From: Breoghania sp963678585 | GTDB lineage: Bacteria; Pseudomonadota; Alphaproteobacteria; Rhizobiales; Stappiaceae | Reading direction: 5' to 3' | Length of the DNA stretch: 64,000 bases | Assembly: GCA_963678585.2 (NCBI GenBank) | Contig: CAXXGA010000002.1 | Span: 2,728,001-2,792,000, forward strand | Part shown: positions 44,348 to 51,777 of the stretch, in pieces | Layout of the letters: every line of letters begins with the position of its first letter | How positions within the stretch are numbered: position 1 is the stretch's first letter | Notes under the pieces: model-generated | The model's database searches: none | What the model saw: only the letters and a program-made list of their open reading frames with translations | What the model was told of the DNA's origin: nothing | Translations under genes and position numbers: made by a program

Positions 44348-44473
44348 ATCCTTCGAGACGCCGTCTTGCGACGGCTCCTCAGAATGACGTTTCGGTTGTG
44401 TTGGCTTTTGCAAATGCAGCAACAAACACAACGTCATCCTGAGGAGCGTCCGAGAGGACGCGTCTCGAAGGAT
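44348..44473. repeat. Paired-hairpin dispersed repeat, copy C, inside the ehu operon
   Basis: Inverted arms at 44348-44391 and 44430-44473 surround a 38-base spacer. Arms are bounded by ATCCTTCGAGACG and CTCAGAATGACGTT or its complement. Inner stems are GCCGTC/GACGGC (left) and GCGTCC/GGACGC (right). It lies between ehuB and ehuC, which are transcribed in the same direction, so the transcript must read through it. The rest of the 44258-44597 gap holds no gene. Confidence 0.9.
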
Positions 44474-44597
44474 GGGCCACCACCTCAGGCTACCCGCCTC
44501 AGGTCACCCGCCACACGCCGGACGAACCACACACCCGGCGCGCCTCACCCCCGTGAGACATGAGCAGGGCGACCCTGAAGCCGCCCGCCCGTAATCC

Positions 44598-45428
44598 TCA
44601 GCCCTTGCAGAGCTTTTCGCGCGACGTGGATTTCGCAGCCGCGGCGGAGAAGCCGTAGGGCTCGATGATCTTCGCGAATTCACCGGATTCCTTCATCTCC
44701 GCCAGCACCTTGTCATAGGCGTCGCGCAGAGCGGTGTCCTGCTTGCGGAAGGCCGTACCGTCGCAATAGACCGGCGCGCCCGCGACCGGAGCGAAGACCT
44801 CGATGCTGTCGTCGCCGGACTTCTTCTTCAGATCGTTGAGCGAGAGAACCGGCAGCGAATAGACATCAATGCGGCCATCCTGAAGCATCTTCAGGCCCGA
44901 CTGGCCGTCCGGCACCACGATCACGCGATCACGCGGAACACCGGCGTCCAGCGCCAGCTTTTCTTCCGTGCCACCGCCCGGCGCGCCGATTTTCGCGCCT
45001 TCGGTCTTGGCGATGTCCTCAAAGCTCTTGAAGCCCATCGGATTGCCCTTCTTCACCAGAAAGGCTTCCGCGTCGCACAGGATCGGCTCCGAATAGGCAA
45101 CCGCCGCGCAGCGTTCCGGCTTCATGAAGAGACCGGCGGTCACCGCATCGAAACGGCGGGCCTGAAGGCCGGGGATCATCGCGCCGTATTCCGACACGGA
45201 GGCCACAACGTCCTTGATGCCCATGCGCTTGAAGACTTCGCGCGCAATGTCGGGGGCGGCGCCCGTCACCTTGCCGTCCGCGCCCACAGCCGTGTAGGGC
45301 GGCTCGTTGGCGATGGCGATACGGGCAAAGCCCTGCTCCTTGAGCTGTTCCAGATCCGCTGCGAGAACGGGCTGGGCCAGCATGGTCGCGGCAACGCTGG
45401 CCGCGGCTATCCATCCGATGGTTTTCAT
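44598..45428 (-). CDS. ehuB: Ectoine/hydroxyectoine-binding protein EhuB
   Basis: From the ATG at 45428 the protein has 276 residues with a signal peptide (IAAASVAATMLAQPVLAAD). The mature part opens LEQLKEQGFARIAIANEPPY and continues GAAPDIAREVFKRMGIKDVV, EYGAMIPGLQARRFDAVTAG and LFMKPERCAAVAYSEPILCD, matching the EhuB group of SBP_bac_3 proteins. It captures ectoines in the periplasm for EhuCD and EhuA. Confidence 0.92.
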   Translation of the reverse strand: MKTIGWIAAASVAATMLAQPVLAADLEQLKEQGFARIAIANEPPYTAVGADGKVTGAAPDIAREVFKRMGIKDVVASVSEYGAMIPGLQARRFDAVTAGLFMKPERCAAVAYSEPILCDAEAFLVKKGNPMGFKSFEDIAKTEGAKIGAPGGGTEEKLALDAGVPRDRVIVVPDGQSGLKMLQDGRIDVYSLPVLSLNDLKKKSGDDSIEVFAPVAGAPVYCDGTAFRKQDTALRDAYDKVLAEMKESGEFAKIIEPYGFSAAAAKSTSREKLCKG

Positions 45429-45504
45429 CTGTAACTCCTCTCGTGAAGTGGCGTCTGTTGTTTTTGTTTTTTCGTTCGTGATGTGCGCCGTCCGCCCCGA
45501 GGCT

Positions 45505-46308
45505 TCAGACGCGATGCCCTGCGGCAATGATCTTCTTCAGGAACGCCTGCGTGCGCTCCTCCTTCGGGTTCGTGAAGATTTCCTCAGGCGCGCCCTCTTC
45601 CACGATCCGGCCACCGTCGAAAAACAGCACCCGATCCGCGAAATCATGGGCGAACCCCATCTCGTGAGTCACCAGAAGCATGGTGGTGTCCGTCTCCTGC
45701 GCCAGTTTGCGCATGACGTTCAGCACCTCTTCCACAAGCTCCGGATCGAGCGCGGAGGTGACCTCGTCGAACAGCATGATCTTCGGCGACAACGCCAGCG
45801 CACGCGCGATGGCGATGCGCTGCTTCTGGCCGCCGGAAAGCTGCGCGGGCATGGCACTGGCCTTGTCCGCCATGCCGACCATGTCGAGCAGCTCCATGGC
45901 GCGCTTTTCCGCATCCGCCTTCGCCACGCCCTTGGTCAGCATCGGCGCCAGCGTGATGTTGTCCATGACCGACTTGTGCGGGAAGAGATTGAAGAGCTGG
46001 AAGACCATGCCGATCTTCTGTCGCATCCGGTGAAGATGCGCCTCGCTCGCCGGCACCAGCTCGCCATTGCCCTTGCCCGGCATGTGATAAAGCTCTTCGC
46101 CCTCGATGCGGATATGCCCGCCGTCGATGCCTTCAAGCGTCATCAGGATACGCAGAATGGTGGTCTTGCCCGAGCCGGACGGCCCGATCAGCGCAAGCTT
46201 CTCACCCGGCATGACTTTCATCGAAAGCCCGTTCAGCACCTGGAAATCGCCAAAGCTTTTGGAGATCGCGTCGATCTCGATAATGGGCTCGGATATCGGC
46301 TCGGTCAT
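45505..46308 (-). CDS. ehuA: Ectoine/hydroxyectoine ABC transporter ATPase EhuA
   Basis: The 267-residue ATPase of the polar amino acid family has GPSGSGKTTILRILMTLEGI (Walker A), VFQLFNLFPHKSVMDNI, LSGGQKQRIAIARALAL and IMLFDEVTSALDPELVEEVL. It is the first gene of the ehuABCD order and is separated by 76 bases from ehuB. A likely promoter with repeated TGTCA/TGACA motifs lies upstream at 46371-46408. Confidence 0.92.
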   Translation of the reverse strand: MTEPISEPIIEIDAISKSFGDFQVLNGLSMKVMPGEKLALIGPSGSGKTTILRILMTLEGIDGGHIRIEGEELYHMPGKGNGELVPASEAHLHRMRQKIGMVFQLFNLFPHKSVMDNITLAPMLTKGVAKADAEKRAMELLDMVGMADKASAMPAQLSGGQKQRIAIARALALSPKIMLFDEVTSALDPELVEEVLNVMRKLAQETDTTMLLVTHEMGFAHDFADRVLFFDGGRIVEEGAPEEIFTNPKEERTQAFLKKIIAAGHRV

Positions 46309-46370
46309 CGCGGTCTTTCGCAGTGATTGCGGGCAGGTAAAACTACGCGGATGACGATGGGGCGGCCTTT

Positions 46371-46408
46371 ATATCATGTCAATGCATAAAATAATATCAT
46401 GACAATTG
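46371..46408. promoter_or_regulatory. Direct-repeat operator candidate before ehuA
   Basis: ATATCATGTCAATGC (46371-46385) and ATATCATGACAATTG (46394-46408) are direct repeats with a 23-base period in an AT-rich stretch between enuR and ehuA. The TGACAAT core recurs in the enuR/doeX divergent region. EnuR is the natural candidate to bind here, with DoeX the other option. Confidence 0.55.
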
Positions 46409-46440
46409 ATCCGGATTTGATGCAGAAGCAGGCAAATCGG

Positions 46441-47826
46441 TCAGATTGCGGGCAGCATGATTTCCTGCTCGCCGCGCAACAGCCTGGCGACCACGCCAAG
46501 TCCGGAGCGCAATTCACCCTCCGACGTGGACCCGATGGAAATTCTGGTGGCGGGCGGATGCGGCTGGCCACCGGCATGGAAGGCAGATCCGGGCGCGATT
46601 GCGACCCCCATGAGCCGCGCCTGCGCGACGAAGCCTTCCTCTGTGCGCGCCTCGTCCAGCGGCAACCAGACGTGCAGCGCCTGGGGGTTGGTCCTGTAGT
46701 CCACCCCCTCCAGCATTTCCTCCACGATCGCGTGACGCCGCGCGAGCGCCCCGCGTTGCCAGCGCACCAGTTCCATGGCGGTGCCGTCCTCCACCCAGTG
46801 GCGGGCGATTTCCGCAACCATGGGCGTCGCCATCCAGTTGGAGACGAGATGCCGGTTGGAGGCGGCTGCCACGAAGCGGTCCGGCACCACGAGATAGCCG
46901 ATACGAAGCCCCGGCAGAGTCACCTTGGTGAAGCTTGTGACATAAAGCGTACGCTCCGGCGCAAACGCTGCAATGGGCGCGGGCCGATCCTCGATCAGCG
47001 GCCCCAGCACATCGTTCTCGATGATCGCGATGTCATGACGGCGCGCCACCTCCGCGATTGAGCGCCGCCGTTCCTCGCTCATCACCGTCGCCGTCGGATT
47101 GACGCCGGAGGGCTGGAGGAACACGGCCCGGATCGCGCCCTGCCGGCACGCCTCGTCCAGCGCATCCGGGATCAGCCCCTGCGCGTCGATGGCAAGCGCG
47201 TTCAGCGTATAGGCATGATAGGAGGCCATGGGCGTGAGCGTATGGTGCGTCAGCGCCTCGCACGCCACCATGGAGCCCGGCGGCGCAACGCTCATCATCG
47301 CCACCGTCAGCGCGCCCGTCGCCCCGTTGGTGATGAGAACGTTCTGGCCCGACACCTCCAGCCCGCACTGGCGCAACCATGTGGACGCCGCCCCCATGTG
47401 GGCGGCGAATATGCCGTTTGGCCGGAAGGAAATGGCGGCCGTGTCGGGCAGGTTGTTGGCCAGCCAGGTCAGCGCGCCCTTCAGGCGCTCCACATGCATT
47501 TCCTCGCACACGGGCTTCAGGATCGACAGGTCGATCACCTCGCCCAGCCGGTCCGGCAGATAAGGCGGCTTCATCTCGCGCCGGGGCATGTTGACGAAAC
47601 TGCCGCGCCCGATTTCCCCCACGATCAGCCCGCGCCGCCCCAGTTCCTCATAGGCGCGCGAGACCGTCTGGACCGACAAATGAAGATCATCCGCCATCCG
47701 CCGGTGCGTCGGCAGTTGCATGCCATTCGTGAGAATGCCGTCCTGTATCGCCCGGCAGATCTGATCGGCCAGCGAGAGATAGGCGGGTCGGCGAAGGAGG
47801 GCCGGATCGGGACGCCAGATTGTCAT
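46441..47826 (-). CDS. enuR: MocR/GabR-type PLP-dependent regulator EnuR
   Basis: EnuR represses ectoine-use genes until N-alpha-acetyl-diaminobutyrate or diaminobutyrate binds its PLP. The 461-residue protein fuses a GntR winged helix (LADQICRAIQDGILTNGMQL; DDLHLSVQTVSRAYEELGRR) to a class I aminotransferase-like domain. The latter includes LITNGATGALTVAMMSV, FLQPSGVNPTATVMSEERR, IIENDVLGPLIED and the PLP-lysine motif LYVTSFTKVTLPGLRIGY. It is upstream of ehuA on the same strand and diverges from doeX. Confidence 0.93.
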   Translation of the reverse strand: MTIWRPDPALLRRPAYLSLADQICRAIQDGILTNGMQLPTHRRMADDLHLSVQTVSRAYEELGRRGLIVGEIGRGSFVNMPRREMKPPYLPDRLGEVIDLSILKPVCEEMHVERLKGALTWLANNLPDTAAISFRPNGIFAAHMGAASTWLRQCGLEVSGQNVLITNGATGALTVAMMSVAPPGSMVACEALTHHTLTPMASYHAYTLNALAIDAQGLIPDALDEACRQGAIRAVFLQPSGVNPTATVMSEERRRSIAEVARRHDIAIIENDVLGPLIEDRPAPIAAFAPERTLYVTSFTKVTLPGLRIGYLVVPDRFVAAASNRHLVSNWMATPMVAEIARHWVEDGTAMELVRWQRGALARRHAIVEEMLEGVDYRTNPQALHVWLPLDEARTEEGFVAQARLMGVAIAPGSAFHAGGQPHPPATRISIGSTSEGELRSGLGVVARLLRGEQEIMLPAI

Positions 47827-47880
47827 GACCTATAAAAGATCGAAGTCAGGTCAATTGACAATCTTTTTCTGGCATTGTCA
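47819..47880. promoter_or_regulatory. Divergent enuR/doeX control region with repeated ATTGTCA motifs
   Basis: ATTGTCA occurs at 47819-47825 (reaching into the enuR start codon) and 47874-47880, and its complement TGACAAT at 47856-47862, which also forms the perfect palindrome GTCAATTGAC (47850-47859). The spacing suggests an operator array for EnuR and/or DoeX controlling both divergent promoters. Confidence 0.55.
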
Positions 47881-47927
47881 TCTGCATTCCAACGCTTCTT
47901 GCCTGAAGCCCCTCACACGGATCCCGC

Positions 47928-48440
47928 ATGGCACGCACCGCGCGCACGGCCTCCAACATGAAACTGGATTTAATCGACCTGAAGATTCTGGCCGAGATCC
48001 AGCGCGATGGCCGCATCACCAAGCTGAAACTGGCCGAACGGGTCGGGCTCTCGCCCACGCCCGCATGGACGCGGCTGGCGAAGCTGGAGAAATCCGGGGT
48101 GGTCGCCAGTTATCATGCGCGGTTGAGCCTCAAATCCGTGGTGCCTTTCACGACCGTCCTGATGGAAGTGACGCTCGCCAATCACCGCCAGGCCGACTTC
48201 GACCGTTTCGAGCGCGCCGTCCAGGATATCCCGGAGATCGTCTCCTGCTGGTCGGTCGGCGGTGGCATCGACTACATGGTGAAGGTCACCGCGCGCGATA
48301 TCGACGCCTATCAGCGCCTTGTCGACGCCATGCTGGAGCGCGAGATCGGCATCGACCGCTACTTCACCTATATCGTCACCAAGACGGTGAAGGACGAGAC
48401 GGCCCTGCCGCTCGATAGCCTGCTGAACGAGCAGGACTGA
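47928..48440 (+). CDS. doeX: Lrp/AsnC-family regulator DoeX
   Basis: The 170-residue protein has the AsnC helix-turn-helix (LDLIDLKILAEIQRDGRITK; ERVGLSPTPAWTRLAKLEKS) followed by the RAM ligand-binding domain (VLMEVTLANHRQADFDRFER; WSVGGGIDYMVKVTARDIDA). DoeX-type regulators accompany ectoine catabolic genes. An alternative start at the ATG at 47958 would remove ten residues. It is divergent from enuR and precedes doeC and doeD. Confidence 0.9.
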   Translation: MARTARTASNMKLDLIDLKILAEIQRDGRITKLKLAERVGLSPTPAWTRLAKLEKSGVVASYHARLSLKSVVPFTTVLMEVTLANHRQADFDRFERAVQDIPEIVSCWSVGGGIDYMVKVTARDIDAYQRLVDAMLEREIGIDRYFTYIVTKTVKDETALPLDSLLNEQD

Positions 48441-48716
48441 ATTTTCATCCCCGCAGCCTGAGTCTCTTCTCGCATCGCTCCGCGCCCTGAGTGCGCGCGT
48501 CAAAGAGAGAAATTCTCTCCGGCACGGGCTGCGCGCAGCCTGATTTTCTTCTCCCCGGCACGCGAACAGCCCCTCTCTCTCATTCTTCGCCCCGATGATG
48601 GGTCAAAAGCGGCGGCGGGTTTCCGTGACGCCAATAACGGCATTTGTCGATCCCAATTCACCCCAAGGCCAGACCTCATGCACCGCGAACGCCGTGCATT
48701 TCACAGAGGAGTGACC
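48441..48716. other. doeX-doeC spacer, no gene seen
   Basis: The 276-base gap has a repeated phrase GCAGCCTGA (near 48456 and 48527) followed each time by a pyrimidine-rich TTCTTCTC-like run, and a small inverted repeat GAGAG-AAATT-CTCTC (48504-48518). No open frame is convincing. It may contain a promoter for doeC-doeD. Confidence 0.4.
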
Positions 48717-50210
48717 ATGAACGCCATTGTCGCCCGTCGCGACCATCACGAAGCCCTCAACCGGCTTTCCGACCGCCGCCTCCTGCGCGAACTCGCCTAT
48801 GTGGACGGCGCATGGACCGCCGGAGATGAAGGCAACGGCTTCATCGTGGAAGATCCGGCCACGGGGCGTGAGCTGGCATGGGTCGCGGGTCTGTCTCAAG
48901 ACCAGACCGACGCCGCCATCGGTGCCGCCGCAGCCGCCTTCCCCGCATGGGCCGCCCTCCTGCCGGGAGAGCGCGCGAAGATCTTGCGCAAGTGGTTCGA
49001 CCTCATCACCGAGAACCGCGAAGACCTCGCCCTCATCATGACGCTTGAGCAGGGCAAGCCGATTTCCGAAGCCCGCGGCGAGATCGATTACGCCGCCGAC
49101 TTCGTGGAGTGGTACGCGGAGGAAGCAAAGCGCGTGAACGTGGAGGGCGTGACCTCGCATCTTCCCGGCGCGCACATGTCGGTGGAGCGCATGCCGCTCG
49201 GCGTGGTGGGCCTCGTCACCCCGTGGAATTTCCCCACCGCCATGCTCACCCGCAAGGCCGCAGCCGCCCTTGCCGCGGGCTGCACGGTCGTCGCCCATCC
49301 CTCCTCGCAAACCCCGCTTTCGGCGCTCGCACTGGCCGAGCTTGGCGAGCGTGCAGGCCTGCCCGCAGGCGTCTTCAACATCCTGACCGGCAGCGCGTCC
49401 TCCATCGTGGCCCGCATCTGCGAGGATCAGCGTGTGCGCGCCCTGTCGTTCACCGGCTCCACCGCCATCGGCCAGCGCATCGCCGCCCAATGCGCGCCGA
49501 CCATGAAGCGTCTCGTCATGGAGCTTGGCGGCCACGCCCCGTTCATCGTCTTCGACGATGCAGACCTCGAACGCGCGGTGAAGATCGCGGTTGACGCAAA
49601 ATTCGCGACCTCCGGTCAGGACTGCCTCGCCGCCAACCGCATCTTCGTCCAGCGCGGTCTCTATGACCGCTTCTGCGCGGCCTTCGCCGAGGCGGTGGGA
49701 AAGCTCAAGGTCGCCAACGGTCTGGATGAGGAAAGCCAGATCGGACCCTTGATGCATGAGCGCGCGGTCGCCAAGGCGCTTGAACATATCGAGGATGCGC
49801 GGATGCACGGCGCGCGGGTTCTGGCAGGCGGCGGCATTCATTCCGCAGGCCCGCTCTTCGTGGAGCCGACGCTTCTGGCCGATGTGCCGTCGGACGCCGC
49901 CATCATGCACGAGGAAACCTTCGGCCCCGTGGCCGCCGTCGCCGTCTTCGACGAAGAGGCGGAGGTCATCGCGCGCGCCAATGACACCGAATACGGGCTG
50001 GTCGCCTATGTGGTCACCGAAAACGGCGCCCGCCAGCGGCGTCTCGCCCGCGCGCTGGACTACGGCATGGTTGCCATCAACCGTGTGAAGATCACCGGCG
50101 CCCCCATCCCCTTCGGCGGCACCAAGCAATCCGGCATGGGCCGCGAAGGCGCACGCCATGGCATGGAAGCCTTCACCGAGCTCAAATACGTGTGCAGCGA
50201 TGCGGCGTGA
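48717..50210 (+). CDS. doeC: Aldehyde dehydrogenase DoeC (succinate-semialdehyde dehydrogenase type)
   Basis: In ectoine catabolism DoeC oxidises L-aspartate semialdehyde to aspartate. From the ATG at 48717 (GAGGAG upstream) it has 497 residues and all ALDH motifs: VTPWNFPTAMLTRKAAAALA, LSFTGSTAIGQRIAAQ, the Glu in VMELGGHAPFIVFDDADLE and the catalytic Cys in ATSGQDCLAANRIFVQ. The family is GabD-like, so a succinate-semialdehyde activity is also possible. It lies 57 bases before doeD. Confidence 0.9.
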   Translation: MNAIVARRDHHEALNRLSDRRLLRELAYVDGAWTAGDEGNGFIVEDPATGRELAWVAGLSQDQTDAAIGAAAAAFPAWAALLPGERAKILRKWFDLITENREDLALIMTLEQGKPISEARGEIDYAADFVEWYAEEAKRVNVEGVTSHLPGAHMSVERMPLGVVGLVTPWNFPTAMLTRKAAAALAAGCTVVAHPSSQTPLSALALAELGERAGLPAGVFNILTGSASSIVARICEDQRVRALSFTGSTAIGQRIAAQCAPTMKRLVMELGGHAPFIVFDDADLERAVKIAVDAKFATSGQDCLAANRIFVQRGLYDRFCAAFAEAVGKLKVANGLDEESQIGPLMHERAVAKALEHIEDARMHGARVLAGGGIHSAGPLFVEPTLLADVPSDAAIMHEETFGPVAAVAVFDEEAEVIARANDTEYGLVAYVVTENGARQRRLARALDYGMVAINRVKITGAPIPFGGTKQSGMGREGARHGMEAFTELKYVCSDAA

Positions 50211-50267
50211 GACGGTTTTCCCGAAAAACACCCCAGATCAAACACCAACCCTTGAGGACACGACATC

Positions 50268-51641
50268 ATGCTCGACCGTTCCAATGAACTGACCGCGTGG
50301 GACCGCGATCACTTCTTCCATCCGTCCACGCACATGGGCCAGCACGCGCGCGGCGAAATGCCGAACCGCATCATCTGTGACGGCGAGGGCGTCTACATCA
50401 CCGACACCACCGGCCGCAAGACGCTGGACGCCTTTGCCGGGCTGTACTGCGTGAACGTCGGCTACGGTCGTCAGGCCATTGCCGAAGCGATTGCCGAACA
50501 GGCGAAGAACCTCGCCTATTACCACGCCTATGTCGGCCACGGCACCGAGGCCAACATCACGCTTTCCAAGATGATCATCGACCGCGCGCCGGAAGGCATG
50601 AGCCGCGTCTACTATGGCATGTCGGGTTCTGACGCCAACGAGACCAACATCAAGCTCATCTGGTACTACAACAACGTGCTGGGCCGCCCGGAGAAGAAGA
50701 AGATCATCTCCCGCATGCGCGGCTATCACGGCTCCGGCGTGATGACCGGCTCGCTCACCGGCCTGCACGCCTTCCATCAGGCCTTCGACCTGCCGCGCGC
50801 GCCGATCCTGCACACCGAAGCGCCCTATTATTTCCGCCGCGAAGACCGCTCCATGACGGAAGAGCAGTTCGCCACCCATTGCGCGGAAAAGCTGGAAGAG
50901 ATGATCCTGGCCGAGGGCCCGGAAACGGTTGCCGCCTTCATCGGCGAGCCCGCGCTCGGCACCGGCGGCATCGTCCCGCCGCCCGCCACCTACTGGGAAA
51001 AGATCCAGGCGGTCCTCAACAAGTACGACATCCTGCTGGTCGCCGATGAAGTCGTCACCGGCTTCGGCCGCCTCGGCACCATGTTCGGTTCCGATCACTA
51101 CGGCATGAAGCCTGACCTCATCACCATCGCCAAGGGCCTGACCTCAGCCTATGCCCCGTTGTCGGGCTCGGTGGTGTCGGAGAAGATGTGGAACGTGCTG
51201 GTGCAGGGTTCTGACGCCATGGGCCCGATCGGCCACGGCTGGACCTATTCCGCTCATCCCATCTGTGCAGCCGCCGGTGTCGCCAACCTGAAGCTCATCG
51301 ACGAGATGGGCCTCGTGGAGAACGCGGGCACCGTCGGCGCCTACTTCCGGGGCAAGCTGACCGAGGCGCTCGCCGATCACGCCAATGTGGGCGAAGTCCG
51401 CGGCGACGGCATGATGGCCGCTGTCGAGTTCGTGAAGGACAAGGACGACCGCGTCTTCTTCGATGCGTCTGAAAAGGTCGGCCCGCAGATCGCCGCAGCC
51501 CTCGCCTCGCGCAACGTTCTGGGCCGCGCCATGCCGCAGGGCGACATCCTCGGCTTCGCCCCGCCGCTGTGTCTCACCAAGGAAGAAGCCGACCACGTCG
51601 TCGCCATGACCGTGGAAGCCGTGGCCGACGTTCTGCGCTAA
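50268..51641 (+). CDS. doeD: Diaminobutyrate aminotransferase DoeD (class III PLP)
   Basis: DoeD transfers the gamma-amino group of L-2,4-diaminobutyrate, giving aspartate semialdehyde for DoeC. The 457-residue class III aminotransferase has LDAFAGLYCVNVGYGRQAIA, YGMSGSDANETNIKLIWYYN, the aspartate motif LLVADEVVTGFGRLGTMFGS and the PLP-lysine ITIAKGLTSAYAPLSGSVVS. The ATG at 50268 follows TTGAGGA. It is followed by a strong terminator that ends the doeX-doeC-doeD run. Confidence 0.9.
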   Translation: MLDRSNELTAWDRDHFFHPSTHMGQHARGEMPNRIICDGEGVYITDTTGRKTLDAFAGLYCVNVGYGRQAIAEAIAEQAKNLAYYHAYVGHGTEANITLSKMIIDRAPEGMSRVYYGMSGSDANETNIKLIWYYNNVLGRPEKKKIISRMRGYHGSGVMTGSLTGLHAFHQAFDLPRAPILHTEAPYYFRREDRSMTEEQFATHCAEKLEEMILAEGPETVAAFIGEPALGTGGIVPPPATYWEKIQAVLNKYDILLVADEVVTGFGRLGTMFGSDHYGMKPDLITIAKGLTSAYAPLSGSVVSEKMWNVLVQGSDAMGPIGHGWTYSAHPICAAAGVANLKLIDEMGLVENAGTVGAYFRGKLTEALADHANVGEVRGDGMMAAVEFVKDKDDRVFFDASEKVGPQIAAALASRNVLGRAMPQGDILGFAPPLCLTKEEADHVVAMTVEAVADVLR

Positions 51642-51660
51642 GACGGTTGAATGAATGACG

Positions 51661-51691
51661 GGGATCGGCGCGAGAGTGCCGATCCCTTTTT
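51661..51691 (+). terminator. Rho-independent terminator after doeD
   Basis: GGGATCGGC (51661-51669) pairs perfectly with GCCGATCCC (51678-51686) over an 8-base loop, followed by TTTTT. It ends the doe transcript 20 bases after the doeD stop. Confidence 0.9.
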
Positions 51692-51732
51692 GTTTGCGGG
51701 AAGAGGTGTGGAGAGGGTGGAGCTTGTGGTCG

Positions 51733-51777
51733 ATCCTTCGAGACGCCCGCGCACTCGCATCATCCCGCGTGCTCAGG
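51733..51777. repeat. Half copy of the dispersed repeat, copy D
   Basis: ATCCTTCGAGACGCC at 51733-51747 matches the left arm of copies A-C, and GCTCAGG at 51771-51777 matches a shortened right border of that arm, but the inner stem is reduced to GCAC/GTGC and no second arm is present. The end of the element runs through the recQ stop codon (51773-51775). Confidence 0.65.
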
